A stretch of 64,000 nt of DNA from JAFKFH01 sp017307375 (lineage in GTDB: Bacteria; Pseudomonadota; Alphaproteobacteria; Ferrovibrionales; Ferrovibrionaceae). The position numbers and the translations under genes are program-made. Location of the stretch: assembly GCA_965229335.1 (NCBI GenBank), contig OZ245874.1, forward strand, positions 4,092,001-4,156,000, written 5' to 3'. Below are positions 43,424-52,408 of this stretch, one piece after another; position 1 is the stretch's first letter; each line of letters begins with the position of its first letter. Under the pieces are notes generated by a model. That model saw only the letters and a list, made by a program, of their open reading frames with translations, made no database searches and was not told the origin of the DNA.

Positions 43424-44728
43424 TTACTTGGGCATCAGGGCCTGGGCGGAATCCTGGGCCTGCTTCATCGCCTTGGCCGGATCGCCGCCGCCGAACACCG
43501 CCTGCTCGGCGCCGTCCATCATCATCTTCTGGATCTGGCGGTAATTCGGTCCGGGGAAGGATTCCCAGGGTTCGAGGATCGCGAGCTGCTCCAGGTTCGG
43601 CTGCAGCAACGGATGCTTCTTGACCCAGTCGCCGAGATACTGCGGATCGTTGACGATGTCGGTGCGCAGCGGCAGGTAGCCGATGTCGCGGGTGATGACG
43701 GTATAGGCCTCCTTGGAGGTCATGAACTTCATCAACTCCCAGGCCGCGCGGCGCTTCAGCGGGTCGCGGCTGAGGATCACCAGCGCCGAGCCCGAATTGT
43801 TGGGCCGCTGCGGCTTGTCGCCGAAACGCGGCATGGTCGAGGCGCGCAGATCGAACTTGCCGGTCGCTCCCTTGACCAGGAAGCCCTGAACCGCCGACGT
43901 CTGGAGATACATGCCGGCCTTGCCCGCCGCCATCGTCTCCATCGCCGCGGTCACGTCGAGATTGGTGTAGGCGCCGCTGTCGTAGAGGTCGCGCAGCATG
44001 GCGACGGCCTCGACCGCCGCCGGCTCGGCAAAGACCAGCTTGCGGCGATCGGCCGACATGACCCCGCCGTTGTTGGAGCGGACGACGCCCTGGAACAGCC
44101 AGTCACCCGCCGACGGGCCGAAGATGCCGGTCAGGAGACCGTCGGCCTTGGTCTTCTTGGTGATGGCGAGCGCCGCGGCCTTCACCTCGGCCCAGGTCTT
44201 GGGCGGCTTGTCCGGATCGAGACCGGCGGCCTTGAAGATGTCGGCGTTGTAGAACAGCACCGGGGTCGAGAACGTGTAGGCAAGGCCATAGGTCTTGCCG
44301 TCGATCACGCCGAGCTTGCGGCCGTTCGGCGAGATTCCGTCAAAATGCGCGGCGAGTTCGTCGGGCGGCACGAAGCTTTCGAGCGCGACGGCGCCGAGAT
44401 TGGTGACCGAGAAATCGAGATCGGAGAACACCATCTGGACGACGTCGGGCACCCGGTTGGCAGCGATGTCGGCCTGCACGCGGGCGGCGAGGTCGTTGGG
44501 CGCCGCGCCGACACCGTCGACCTTGATATTGGGATTGGCCGCCTCGAACTGGGCGATCAGGCGCCTGGTCGCGTCGGCACCGTTGCCGGCCGAGGCGAGG
44601 TTGTAGTTGTAGTAGCTGATCGTCACCTTCTGGTCGACGGTGCGGGGCGTCGACTGGGACAGGGCCGGTGCGGCAAAGGCGACGCCGAGGCTGGCCAGAG
44701 TGCCGAGAAGGAAGGTCTTGCGGTTCAT
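43424..44728 (-). CDS. UgpB-like extracellular solute-binding protein
   Basis: A family 1 solute-binding protein of 434 aa. The signal peptide MNRKTFLLGTLASLGVAFAA is cleaved near ALSQS. KVTISYYNYNLASAG and the AQFEAANPNIKVDG segment are typical of the CUT1/UgpB group. It delivers its ligand to the two adjacent permeases. Sugar or glycerol-3-phosphate-type ligands are both possible; the flanking phosphoesterase and phosphatase favour a phosphorylated one. Confidence 0.9.
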   Translation of the reverse strand: MNRKTFLLGTLASLGVAFAAPALSQSTPRTVDQKVTISYYNYNLASAGNGADATRRLIAQFEAANPNIKVDGVGAAPNDLAARVQADIAANRVPDVVQMVFSDLDFSVTNLGAVALESFVPPDELAAHFDGISPNGRKLGVIDGKTYGLAYTFSTPVLFYNADIFKAAGLDPDKPPKTWAEVKAAALAITKKTKADGLLTGIFGPSAGDWLFQGVVRSNNGGVMSADRRKLVFAEPAAVEAVAMLRDLYDSGAYTNLDVTAAMETMAAGKAGMYLQTSAVQGFLVKGATGKFDLRASTMPRFGDKPQRPNNSGSALVILSRDPLKRRAAWELMKFMTSKEAYTVITRDIGYLPLRTDIVNDPQYLGDWVKKHPLLQPNLEQLAILEPWESFPGPNYRQIQKMMMDGAEQAVFGGGDPAKAMKQAQDSAQALMPK

Positions 44729-44743
44729 CAGGATGTTCCCCGG

Positions 44744-45631
44744 TTATTCGGCGGCGGCGCCGTTGATGGCGGCGGTGGCTTCGTACTGGCGGATCAGCGC
44801 GGCCATCTCGGCAAGGCTGCCGTAGGATTTCAGCTCGCGCCGTTCGGCGGGCTGCGGCGCGAAGGTGACGGTGAGGCCCGACGGGCGAATGGTGCCGATG
44901 GCAAAGGATGCGCCCGACAGCATGCGGAAACCGCCCTGCTGCAGGAACAGCACGTCGGTTGCCGCGTGCTGACCGATGCCGACCACGACCGGGATGCCAT
45001 GCCAGCTGGAAACCCGGTCGAGATGCATGTGGCCGCACATGATGCCGACCACGTTGCGCCCGGCCAGCAGATCGGCGAGGCGTGCCGAATCCGCAAACGA
45101 CAGCGATTCCCATTCAAGCTCGGCATGGCTGTCGTCGAGCGCCGGCGGATGATGCATCGCGATCAGCTTGGGCAGGTCGGGATGCCGGTCCAACTCGGCC
45201 GCCAGCCATTCGACCTGGCCCGGATCGAAATGGCCGCCGACCTTGAACGGCGTCGACGTGTCGATCGCGACGATGTGGATACCGTCGATCACCGCCGAAT
45301 GATCGTAGGGCCGATCGAGATCGCCGGCCTGATCGAGCATGACGGAATAAAAGCCGGCGCGGGTATCGTGGTTGCCGAGCGTATAGAGCACCGGCACGTC
45401 CAGCGCGGCCTCGTCCATCAGCGCCTTCAGCTGCATGAAGCTGCCGGCGTCGCCGCGATTGGTCAGGTCGCCGGTGGCGAGGATGAAGCTCGGTTTGGGC
45501 TGGACCTGCTTGACGTTGGCGAGGATCGCACGCAGCGTCGTCGTCGTGTCGGAATAGAGATGGTCGTCGGCCACCGCGGGATTGCCGACATGCAGGTCGG
45601 TGATGTGGACGAACGTCACGGGCTGGGACAT
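44744..45631 (-). CDS. Metallophosphoesterase, CpdA/GpdQ-like phosphodiesterase
   Basis: A calcineurin-type metallophosphoesterase of 295 aa with the full metal motif set: HITDLHVG (Asp12, His14), ATGDLTNRG, LGNHDTR, AMHHPP and CGHMHLD. The closest classes are cyclic-nucleotide and glycerophosphodiester phosphodiesterases. No signal peptide is visible, so it acts in the cytoplasm. It is the first gene of the importer operon, 15 nt ahead of the binding-protein gene, consistent with cleaving an imported phosphodiester. The ATG at 45631 follows AGGATCC. Confidence 0.9.
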   Translation of the reverse strand: MSQPVTFVHITDLHVGNPAVADDHLYSDTTTTLRAILANVKQVQPKPSFILATGDLTNRGDAGSFMQLKALMDEAALDVPVLYTLGNHDTRAGFYSVMLDQAGDLDRPYDHSAVIDGIHIVAIDTSTPFKVGGHFDPGQVEWLAAELDRHPDLPKLIAMHHPPALDDSHAELEWESLSFADSARLADLLAGRNVVGIMCGHMHLDRVSSWHGIPVVVGIGQHAATDVLFLQQGGFRMLSGASFAIGTIRPSGLTVTFAPQPAERRELKSYGSLAEMAALIRQYEATAAINGAAAE

Positions 45632-45701
45632 CGCTTCGGATCCTGTCGCTTCTGGGCTTGCGCTTCGTGGGGCCGAGGTGTACTCCTCCAACATGACAAA
45701 T

Positions 45702-45717
45702 GAATGAACGTTCATTC
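45702..45717. promoter_or_regulatory. Perfect 16-bp palindrome, probable TetR operator
   Basis: GAATGAACGTTCATTC is a perfect palindrome in the 104-nt space between the divergent phosphodiesterase operon and the tetR gene. Paired TGAACGTTCA arms are typical of TetR/AcrR operators. It is well placed to let the TetR protein control both directions. It also argues that an ATG overlapping its left edge (45700) is not the start of the tetR gene. Confidence 0.75.
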
Positions 45718-45735
45718 GGTTTCCGGGAGCGAAGC

Positions 45736-46356
45736 GTGGCCGGGCTTACAGGCGACAAGCGGGAGCGGATCCTGCAGGCGGCGTCGGTGCTGATCGTGCA
45801 GAACGGGCTGCAATGCCCGATGGCGAAGATCGCCGAGCTGGCCGGCGTGGCGGCCGGCACCATCTATCTCTACTTCAAGTCGAAGGACGAAATGGTCTCG
45901 GGCGTCTACGACCGCCTGCGCGACGAAGCCGCGGCGGCGCTGATCCGGCCGGAGGATCCCGCCATGACGGCGGAGGCGCGGATCCGCGCCTATATCGACG
46001 ACTACATCACCTTCATCTGGAGCGACGCCGAGCGAGCGATCCTGTTCGAGTACCTGGCGAACGTGCCGCTGATCCCCGGCCGCGACCTGCGCCAGGCCTT
46101 CAGTCCCCTCACCGACTACACCAACCGCATCATCGGCGACGCGATGGCGGCCGGCCTGCTGCGCGGCACCTCGATCGAGGACATGGGCGGGTTCATCGGC
46201 GGCGGCATCCGCAATACGCTGAAATGGCGGCGGGTGGCCGGTACCGAGCTGACACCGGCCGACCGCGCGCGCATCGCCGAGATGTGCTGGAATGCCATCG
46301 CGCGGCCCGACCTGGCAATCGCACGGACGTCCAGGCCGAGATTGCGCGCCTCCTAG
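45736..46356 (+). CDS. TetR/AcrR family transcriptional regulator
   Basis: A protein of 206 aa. The N-terminal HTH is KRERILQAASVLIVQNGLQC with AKIAELAGVAAGTIYLYFKS, the classic TetR signature, and a helical ligand-binding domain follows. I chose the GTG at 45736 because GGGAG lies six bases upstream and the ATG at 45700 would place the palindromic operator inside the coding region. It is divergent from, and probably represses, the phosphodiesterase/Ugp-like operon. Confidence 0.9.
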   Translation: MAGLTGDKRERILQAASVLIVQNGLQCPMAKIAELAGVAAGTIYLYFKSKDEMVSGVYDRLRDEAAAALIRPEDPAMTAEARIRAYIDDYITFIWSDAERAILFEYLANVPLIPGRDLRQAFSPLTDYTNRIIGDAMAAGLLRGTSIEDMGGFIGGGIRNTLKWRRVAGTELTPADRARIAEMCWNAIARPDLAIARTSRPRLRAS

Positions 46357-46398
46357 GCGCGCGCTCGCGATCGAGCGATCGTCAGGCCGACCGCTCGA

Positions 46399-47784
46399 TC
46401 ACGCCGCACGCCGCGGATACTTGCCCTCGACCATCAGGCGATCGACCGATTCGCGCAGCGCGGTCATCTTCTGCTGCAGCAGCGCGCGCGGATAGGTGAG
46501 CTGCCCTGCCCGCTTGGCAAGGCGGCCGGCGATCATCACCGTGTCGACATTGCCGCCATTGGCCATCTCGACCACGCTGAAGACCGGGTCGTGCACGGGG
46601 AACAGGTTGAGGTCGTCGGCGCGGAGCATGACGATATCGGCCTGCTTGCCGGGCGTGAGCGACCCTATCCGATCCTCCAGCCCCATCGCCCGGGCGCCGC
46701 CCAGCGTCGCCCAGGCCAGCACCTCGCGCGTACGGACCGGCGGCATGTCGAGCGGCGGACGCCCGGCAAGGCGATTGTCGCGCACCGCGATCGACAGCAC
46801 GTTGATCAGCGCCGCCTGCATCTCCCGGAACATCTCGCCCGAGACTTTCGGTTCGACGTCGACACCGAGCGCCGGCAGCCCGCCGAGGGCGCGGGTGCGG
46901 GCAACCAGCGGGTCGGCCCCGTAGCCGCGGAATTCGGTCTGCACGGTCGCGATGATGGCGACGCCATGATCGACCATCATCTTGAGTTCGTCGTCACCGA
47001 GATAGTTGCCATGGACGATCGAATGCCAGGGTCCCAGCAACCCTTCCCGGCCAAGCTGCCAGTAGCCGTCCGGCGCAATCGCGTCGGCGGGCCGCTTGGT
47101 CGCATGCGACGACGAGATCAGCCCGAATTCGCGGGCGAGCCGGAAATTGGCCAGTGACGCCTCGTAGCTTGCCCAATGCGGCCCCGCCGCCGCCAGCGCC
47201 ATCGTCACCAGCCTGTCGTCGGACGCCAGCCGCCCCTTGCGCAGATGCTCGATCCGCTCGCGCGGATGCGACCGCTGCTCGAACGGCGTCACCGCCTCGA
47301 TTTCCGGCCGCATCTTGCCGGCCCCCAGGCCGAACAGGGCGCGGATGCCGCTCTCCTCCAGCGCATCGATCGAGCGCTCGGCCTGCTCCAGCGAGGTGAT
47401 GTTGTGGCAGTAGTCGAACAGCGTGGTCACGCCGTTGTCGATCTGGTTCAGCGCCCCGACGATATTGCCGAGGTAGTTGTCCTCCGGTCCGTACAGCGTC
47501 GCCATGTTGGCATGGACGTACTTGAAATAGTCGTTGTAGATCCATTCCGAGCCGATGCCGCGCAAGCCCGCCTGCCAGGTGTGCATATGGGCATTGACCA
47601 GGCCCGGCATCACGATCATGTCGGAGGCATCGATCGTCTCGTCGGCGGTGGCGCCGAGCGCGTGGCCGACCGCGGCGATGCGGTCGCCGTCGACCAGGAT
47701 CTCGGCATCCCGCAGGTGGTCGCCACGCTGATCATCCATCGTGATCAGCCAGCCGCACTTGATCAGGGTCCTGCTCATGGTCAT
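46399..47784 (-). CDS. Amidohydrolase (TrzN/AtzB-type superfamily), copy 1
   Basis: A metal-dependent amidohydrolase of 461 aa. A small N-terminal composite domain precedes the barrel; VMPGLVNAHMHTWQ gives the HxH ligands His66 and His68. A later SSSHATKRPAD holds the third-strand His region and LGVDVEP the terminal Asp. Related chlorohydrolases and deaminases have HxxE where this protein has HATK, so the reaction may differ. It overlaps the stop of its paralogue as ATGA; the ATG at 47778 is an alternative. Last gene of the ABC importer operon. Confidence 0.88.
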   Translation of the reverse strand: MTMSRTLIKCGWLITMDDQRGDHLRDAEILVDGDRIAAVGHALGATADETIDASDMIVMPGLVNAHMHTWQAGLRGIGSEWIYNDYFKYVHANMATLYGPEDNYLGNIVGALNQIDNGVTTLFDYCHNITSLEQAERSIDALEESGIRALFGLGAGKMRPEIEAVTPFEQRSHPRERIEHLRKGRLASDDRLVTMALAAAGPHWASYEASLANFRLAREFGLISSSHATKRPADAIAPDGYWQLGREGLLGPWHSIVHGNYLGDDELKMMVDHGVAIIATVQTEFRGYGADPLVARTRALGGLPALGVDVEPKVSGEMFREMQAALINVLSIAVRDNRLAGRPPLDMPPVRTREVLAWATLGGARAMGLEDRIGSLTPGKQADIVMLRADDLNLFPVHDPVFSVVEMANGGNVDTVMIAGRLAKRAGQLTYPRALLQQKMTALRESVDRLMVEGKYPRRAA

Positions 47785-49154
47785 GCCGCCTGCAGCTCGA
47801 ACTTCGCGTCGCGCAGGATGCGGGCCACCGACTGGGCCAGTTCGCCCTGACGCCGGCGCAGGACATCCCGCGGGAACAGAAGCCGGCCATCGCGCTTGCG
47901 GAAGACCCCTGCGATCATGACGCTGTCGACATTGCCGGCATGGGCCTGCTCGGTGATCGAAAAGACGGGATCATGGACCGGGAACAGGTTCAGGTCGGTC
48001 GCGCGCAGCATGACGATGTCGGCCTGCTTGCCCGGCACCAGCGATCCGATGCGATCTTCCAGCCGCATCGCCCGGGCACCGCCGATCGTCGCCCAGGCCA
48101 GCGCCTCGCGCGAGCGGATCGGCATGGTCTTGTAGGGCGGGTTGCCGGCGAGGAAGTTGTCCCGATGCAGTGCGAGGCGGGCGTGGACGAGAGCTGCCTG
48201 CATCTCGCGGATGAATTCGCCGGTGACGATCGGTTCGACGTCGATCCCGATCGAAGGCACGGCGCCCAGCGCGCGGACCCGCAGGGTCAACGGGTCCGAG
48301 GTCATTCCGTGCAGCTCGGTCAGCACGGTGGCCGAGATCGAGGCGCCGGAATCGATGATCGCCCGGAGCTCCTCGTCGGAGATGTAGTTGGCATGGACGA
48401 TATTGTGGTCCGGCCCCAGCAGCCCTTCGGCCGCCAGGCGCAGATAGCCTTCGGCGGTAATGCAGTCCGCCGGCTTGCGGGTGGCATGCGAGGTCGACAG
48501 CAAACCGAGCTCGCGGGCCAGCCGGATGTCCTGCTGGCAGACGTCGTAGATCGAATAATGCGGCCCCAGGATCGCCATCGCCAGGGTGACGCGGGCATCG
48601 TCGGACGCCAGGCGGCCGCGGCGCAGCGCCTCGATGCGATCGCGCGGATGCGGAATGTGGGTGTAGGGCACCCCGCCCGGCGCCGTCGGCGGCTTGGCGG
48701 TGCCATGGGCGAAGACGGCACGGATGCCGGTTTCCTCCAGCGCGTCGATCGACCGCTCGGCCTGCTCCAGCGAGGTGAGGTTGTGGCTCCAGTCGAGCAC
48801 GGTGGTGACGCCGCCGTCGATCTGGGTCAGCGATCCGATGAGGTTGCCGAGGTAGTTGTCCTCGGGCCGGTAGAAGGTCGCGATGTTGCCATGGATGTGC
48901 GTGTGGTAGTCCGGTCCCATCCATTCCGAGCCGATGCCGCGCAGCCCGCATTGCCAGACGTGGATATGGGCGTTCACCAGGCCGGGCATCACGATCATCT
49001 CGGAGGCGTCCACCACCTCGTCCGCCGTGGCGTTCAGATCATGGCCGACGGCCAGGATCTTCTCGCCCTCGACCAGGATCTCGGCGTTCCTCACATCGCC
49101 GATCTTCTCGTCCATCGTGACGGCCCAGCCGGCCTTGATCAATACGCGGGTCAT
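47781..49154 (-). CDS. Amidohydrolase (TrzN/AtzB-type superfamily), copy 2
   Basis: A protein of 457 aa, clearly paralogous to the following gene over its whole length: VMPGLVNAHIHVWQCGLRGIGSEW, LEQAERSIDALEETGIRA, STSHATRKPAD, IGIDVEP, REALAWATIGGARAMRLEDR. It shares the HxH and Asp ligands and also lacks the HxxE glutamate. It may catalyse a consecutive or alternative hydrolytic step on the compound taken up by the adjacent importer. The gap to the permease gene is 21 nt. Confidence 0.88.
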   Translation of the reverse strand: MTRVLIKAGWAVTMDEKIGDVRNAEILVEGEKILAVGHDLNATADEVVDASEMIVMPGLVNAHIHVWQCGLRGIGSEWMGPDYHTHIHGNIATFYRPEDNYLGNLIGSLTQIDGGVTTVLDWSHNLTSLEQAERSIDALEETGIRAVFAHGTAKPPTAPGGVPYTHIPHPRDRIEALRRGRLASDDARVTLAMAILGPHYSIYDVCQQDIRLARELGLLSTSHATRKPADCITAEGYLRLAAEGLLGPDHNIVHANYISDEELRAIIDSGASISATVLTELHGMTSDPLTLRVRALGAVPSIGIDVEPIVTGEFIREMQAALVHARLALHRDNFLAGNPPYKTMPIRSREALAWATIGGARAMRLEDRIGSLVPGKQADIVMLRATDLNLFPVHDPVFSITEQAHAGNVDSVMIAGVFRKRDGRLLFPRDVLRRRQGELAQSVARILRDAKFELQAA

Positions 49155-49175
49155 GTCTGCCTCCGGGTTCTTCTA

Positions 49176-49994
49176 TCAGGTGGTGCGCCAGCGGCTGACC
49201 AGCCGGTCGAGCTGGTTCTGGCCCTTGGTCAACAGGATGCCGAGGATGGCGAGCAGCAGCAGGATGGCGAAGACCTGGCCGGTCTCGAGGATCTGGCCGG
49301 CCAGCTGCAGCCGGGCGCCCAGGCCGTATTTCGCCGTCTGCATCTCGGCGGCCACGATCAGGATGATCGAGATGCCGAGTGCCAGGCGCAGGCCGCCGAA
49401 GATGGCCGGCACCGCCGCCGGCAGCACGACCTTGCGCTGGATCTGCGAGCGGGTCGCGCCGAGGTCACGCGCGGCGAGGATCAGCCCTTCGTCGCATTGC
49501 CTGACGCCGATGATGGTGTTGACCAGGATCGGAAACACGCAGCCGAGCGCCGAGAGGACGATCTGGAAGATATTGCCCGAGCCGAGCCAGATGACCAGCA
49601 GCGGCACCAGCGAGATCTTGGGCACCGGATAGATCGCGGCGACGAAGATGTCGCAGATCGCATGGATGCGCTTCGAGGTCCCCATGGCGATGCCAAGGGC
49701 GATACCGACCAACGCCGCGAGGAAGAAGCCGCCGAAGATGCGATAGAGCGTCAGCATCAGGTCGTAGGCCAGGTTCTTGTGGACGAACAGGTCGTACAGC
49801 GTGATCGCGATGACCGACGGCCGCGGCAGGTAGAGTTCGGGAATGTCGGCGAAATAGACGGCCGCCTCCCAGAACAGCAGGAAGGCGACCATCGCCACCG
49901 GCCCGTACCACCAGGTGTCGTCGCGCAACCGCTCGTCGTCGTGGGCATCGTCGGTCTTGGCGGCCTCGGCCGCCGTGATGGAGTGCTCGCTCAT
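49176..49994 (-). CDS. SsuC/TauC-type ABC transporter permease
   Basis: A protein of 272 aa with six transmembrane segments of the nitrate/sulfonate/taurine permease family. The EAA-like loop is ILAARDLGATRSQIQRKVVL followed by PAAVPAIFGGLRLALGIS. A charged N-terminal tail of about 30 residues precedes TM1. The ATPase gene ends 9 nt upstream. The binding protein and ATPase next to it complete the importer. Confidence 0.92.
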   Translation of the reverse strand: MSEHSITAAEAAKTDDAHDDERLRDDTWWYGPVAMVAFLLFWEAAVYFADIPELYLPRPSVIAITLYDLFVHKNLAYDLMLTLYRIFGGFFLAALVGIALGIAMGTSKRIHAICDIFVAAIYPVPKISLVPLLVIWLGSGNIFQIVLSALGCVFPILVNTIIGVRQCDEGLILAARDLGATRSQIQRKVVLPAAVPAIFGGLRLALGISIILIVAAEMQTAKYGLGARLQLAGQILETGQVFAILLLLAILGILLTKGQNQLDRLVSRWRTT

Positions 49995-50003
49995 TTTCGC
50001 CCC

Positions 50004-50816
50004 TCAGGCCGACAGCATCGATTTGCGGACCTCGTCGCGCAGCAGGCCGTAGATCTCGTTGAACAGTTCGCCGAAACGCGGGTCGTTCTGCATGTCGAAG
50101 CCGCGCGGGCGCGGCAGATCGATGTCGAGCCGGGCGGCGACCCGGCCCGGCCGCGCGGTCATCACCAGCACCGTGTCGGACAGGAAGATCGCCTCTTCGA
50201 TCGAATGGGTGACGAGGATGACGGTCTTGCCCGACCGCTCGACCACCGCGGCCAGCTGCTCCTGGAGGTAGAGGCGCGTCTGGGCGTCGAGCGCCCCGAA
50301 CGGTTCATCGAGGAACAGGATGTCCGGCATCATCACGAGGCCGCGGGCAAGGCCGACACGCTGGCGCATGCCACCCGACAGCTGCGCGGGGAAATGCCGC
50401 TCGAAACCGCCCAGCTCGACCGAACGGATCGCCTCCCCGGCGCGGGCGTAGCGCTCGTCCTTCGCGACCCCGGCCAGTTCCAGCCCGAAGGCGACGTTGT
50501 CGAGCACCGTGCGCCAGGGCAGCAGGTTGAACGATTGCCAGACCGTCGCCATCCCAGGCTTCGGTCCGGGCTGCAGCCTGCCAGAACCGTCGCCGTACAT
50601 GAACCTAACCTCGCCCGACGACGGCTGCAGCAGGCCGCGCAGGATCAGCAGCAGCGTCGACTTGCCGCAACCGGAGGGGCCGACCAGCGCAGTGATCTTG
50701 CCGGCGGCGAAGTCGCAGGTCGTCTGGGCCAGCGCCGTGGTCGGCTTGCGCGTCTTCGACAGCCAGCGATGCGAGACCCGGTCGACAGCGATCTGCTCGA
50801 ATTGCATGGTCGCCAT
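50004..50816 (-). CDS. SsuB/TauB-type ABC transporter ATP-binding protein
   Basis: A protein of 270 aa. Walker A GPSGCGKST (residues 46-54), Q-loop VWQSFNLLPWRTV, signature LSGGMRQRVGLARGL, Walker B ILFLDEPFGALD and H-loop LVTHSIEEA place it in the nitrate/sulfonate/taurine class. The ATG at 50816 lies 5 nt after the binding-protein stop. A second ATG at 50807 is possible. It energises uptake through the adjacent permease. Confidence 0.93.
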   Translation of the reverse strand: MATMQFEQIAVDRVSHRWLSKTRKPTTALAQTTCDFAAGKITALVGPSGCGKSTLLLILRGLLQPSSGEVRFMYGDGSGRLQPGPKPGMATVWQSFNLLPWRTVLDNVAFGLELAGVAKDERYARAGEAIRSVELGGFERHFPAQLSGGMRQRVGLARGLVMMPDILFLDEPFGALDAQTRLYLQEQLAAVVERSGKTVILVTHSIEEAIFLSDTVLVMTARPGRVAARLDIDLPRPRGFDMQNDPRFGELFNEIYGLLRDEVRKSMLSA

Positions 50817-50821
50817 CGTGC

Positions 50822-51889
50822 TCAAATGAACGGGTTCTTGTCGTCGAGGCGCTTGCGGGCCTCGGCGATCGCCTTGAGATCGAACAGCTGCGGTTCGGTC
50901 ACCGGCTTGACCAGCAGGTCGGTCTTCTCGTGCCAGTATTTCTGCTGGGCCATGATCGACGGGATGTTGGGCTGGCCGTCGGGCACCATGAAGGTCCAGC
51001 GCGGCCGGGTCTCGTCGATCACCGCGATCGGCAGCTTGGTCCCCTCGGCCATGATCTTGAGGATTTCCGGATCCCCGTTCTTGGCGCAGTCCATGTAGTC
51101 CTTGTTGGCCTGCATGATCGCCATGACGAAGCGGACGACGGCATCGTTGCGCTCGGTCAGCAGCTTGGCCGACGCCGCCGAACAGGCCAGGACGAAGTTC
51201 GGATCGATCTCGTCCGACCAGGTGACGACCCGGCCGATGCCCTGCTTTTCCGCCGCATAAGCGCCGGGCAGCGGCAGGTTGATGATGCCGATCGAATTCT
51301 GCTTCATCAGCGGCAGGCTGACCCGCGGCTCCATCCCCCACTGCCAGTCGACGTCGTCGACGGTCAGTCCAGCCTTCTGCAGCGCGATGGTGTGCAGGTA
51401 ATGGGCGACCGAACCGCGCGACGAGATGCCGATCTTCTGGCCCTTGGCGAATTTGTACCCGGCCAGATTGGTGAATCCCTTCTCGTAGAGCGCATTCGAT
51501 ACCAGGATCGCGTTCGATCCCCAGCCCGGCGCCTCGCGCCCGCGTTCCATGAACAGCTTGATGCCGGTGCCCTTGGCGACCAGGTTGAACAGCCCGGCCG
51601 AGATCGTCGCTCCGGCGATGTCGAGCTCACCGGCCGCCAGCGAGGGCATCGACAGGCTGCCGTCGACATAGCTGGTGGTCTCGACCGTCAGGTTCATCTT
51701 GGCGAAGTAGCCCTTCGCCTCGGCGATCATCGCCGGGCCGGACGAGATATAGGGCGTCAGCCCCGCACGCAGCTTGGCCGGTGCCATGAAGTTGCCTTGC
51801 GCCCACAGGCGCGGGCTGGGAAAGGTCGCGGCGGCGGTAATGCCTGCGCCGGCAGCGGCCAGCATGCGGCGGCGGGACACTCTGGTCAT
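50822..51889 (-). CDS. NMT1/SsuA-like ABC substrate-binding protein, Tat signal
   Basis: A protein of 355 aa. The N-terminus has a twin-arginine-like signal (VSRRRMLAAAGAGITAAATF), so export in folded form is likely. The mature part follows the NMT1/SsuA periplasmic-binding fold (LRAGLTPYISSGPAMIAEAKG, GELDIAGATISAGLF). Relatives bind sulfonates, thiamine precursors, phthalate or urea derivatives. It is first in the minus-strand operon with the ATPase, permease and two amidohydrolases. A LacI-type operator lies 117 nt upstream. Confidence 0.9.
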   Translation of the reverse strand: MTRVSRRRMLAAAGAGITAAATFPSPRLWAQGNFMAPAKLRAGLTPYISSGPAMIAEAKGYFAKMNLTVETTSYVDGSLSMPSLAAGELDIAGATISAGLFNLVAKGTGIKLFMERGREAPGWGSNAILVSNALYEKGFTNLAGYKFAKGQKIGISSRGSVAHYLHTIALQKAGLTVDDVDWQWGMEPRVSLPLMKQNSIGIINLPLPGAYAAEKQGIGRVVTWSDEIDPNFVLACSAASAKLLTERNDAVVRFVMAIMQANKDYMDCAKNGDPEILKIMAEGTKLPIAVIDETRPRWTFMVPDGQPNIPSIMAQQKYWHEKTDLLVKPVTEPQLFDLKAIAEARKRLDDKNPFI

Positions 51890-52005
51890 CTGTTGTCATC
51901 TCCTGTCTGGTCGATCCGGGCCGGGGTCGTGCCGGCGCGGATCCGGTGAAGCCTGGAAATGCGGCTTTGCCGCTTATTCTTCGGGCGCGAATAGGGATGC
52001 AGCAT

Positions 52006-52019
52006 TGCAATCGTTTGCA
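52006..52019. promoter_or_regulatory. LacI-type operator upstream of the ABC/amidohydrolase operon
   Basis: TGCAATCGTTTGCA matches its own reverse complement at 12 of 14 positions, with the central CG typical of LacI/GalR sites. A further TTGCAA half-site follows at 52021. Two very similar sequences flank the start of the LacI gene at 56127. It lies between the cupin gene and the binding-protein gene, upstream of the latter. Confidence 0.65.
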
Positions 52020-52050
52020 ATTTGCAACGAAGGCCAAACCGATGGGCAGG

Positions 52051-52395
52051 TCATGGTATTGCCGCCAGCGACATGGCCAGCAGCACGGTCGCCGGACGGG
52101 TGGAGCGGTTGAGCAGGCGGCGGCCCTCGCCGGGTGCGAAGCGGCAGGAATCGAGCGGGCGCAGCAACGCCTCGCCAGTCTCCGATATCATCGTCACCTC
52201 GCCCTCCAGCACCACGTACATCTTTTCCTGCGCCGAGGCGTCGAGTGTGGTTCCACCGCCGGGTTCGATCACCGACAGGCCGAGCCACATGGCCGAACTC
52301 GGCCCGGCCTCACGCCCCTGCAGGCGACACATCGTCATGCGGTCGTGGCCGGGCGCCTCGTAGCGCGGCGCTTCATCGCGGCGGGTGACGTGCAT
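52051..52395 (-). CDS. Cupin-domain protein
   Basis: A single cupin of 114 aa. SVIEPGGGTTLDASAQEKMYVVLEGEVTM is the first conserved motif in modified form (the usual two His are largely replaced, leaving a Glu), and CRFAPGEGRRLLN corresponds to motif two. A metal site is therefore uncertain. It may be an isomerase, a lactone-handling enzyme or a ligand sensor. GGGAG precedes the ATG. It is the last gene of the dioxygenase operon, 13 nt after the MDR gene. Confidence 0.85.
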   Translation of the reverse strand: MHVTRRDEAPRYEAPGHDRMTMCRLQGREAGPSSAMWLGLSVIEPGGGTTLDASAQEKMYVVLEGEVTMISETGEALLRPLDSCRFAPGEGRRLLNRSTRPATVLLAMSLAAIP

Positions 52396-52408
52396 CGATT
52401 TCTCCCGT

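Noticed and set aside
47940..51098. A 1052-codon plus-strand open frame across the amidohydrolase and ABC genes
   Set aside because: It is a shadow of five well-supported minus-strand genes and crosses their boundaries, which no real gene would do.
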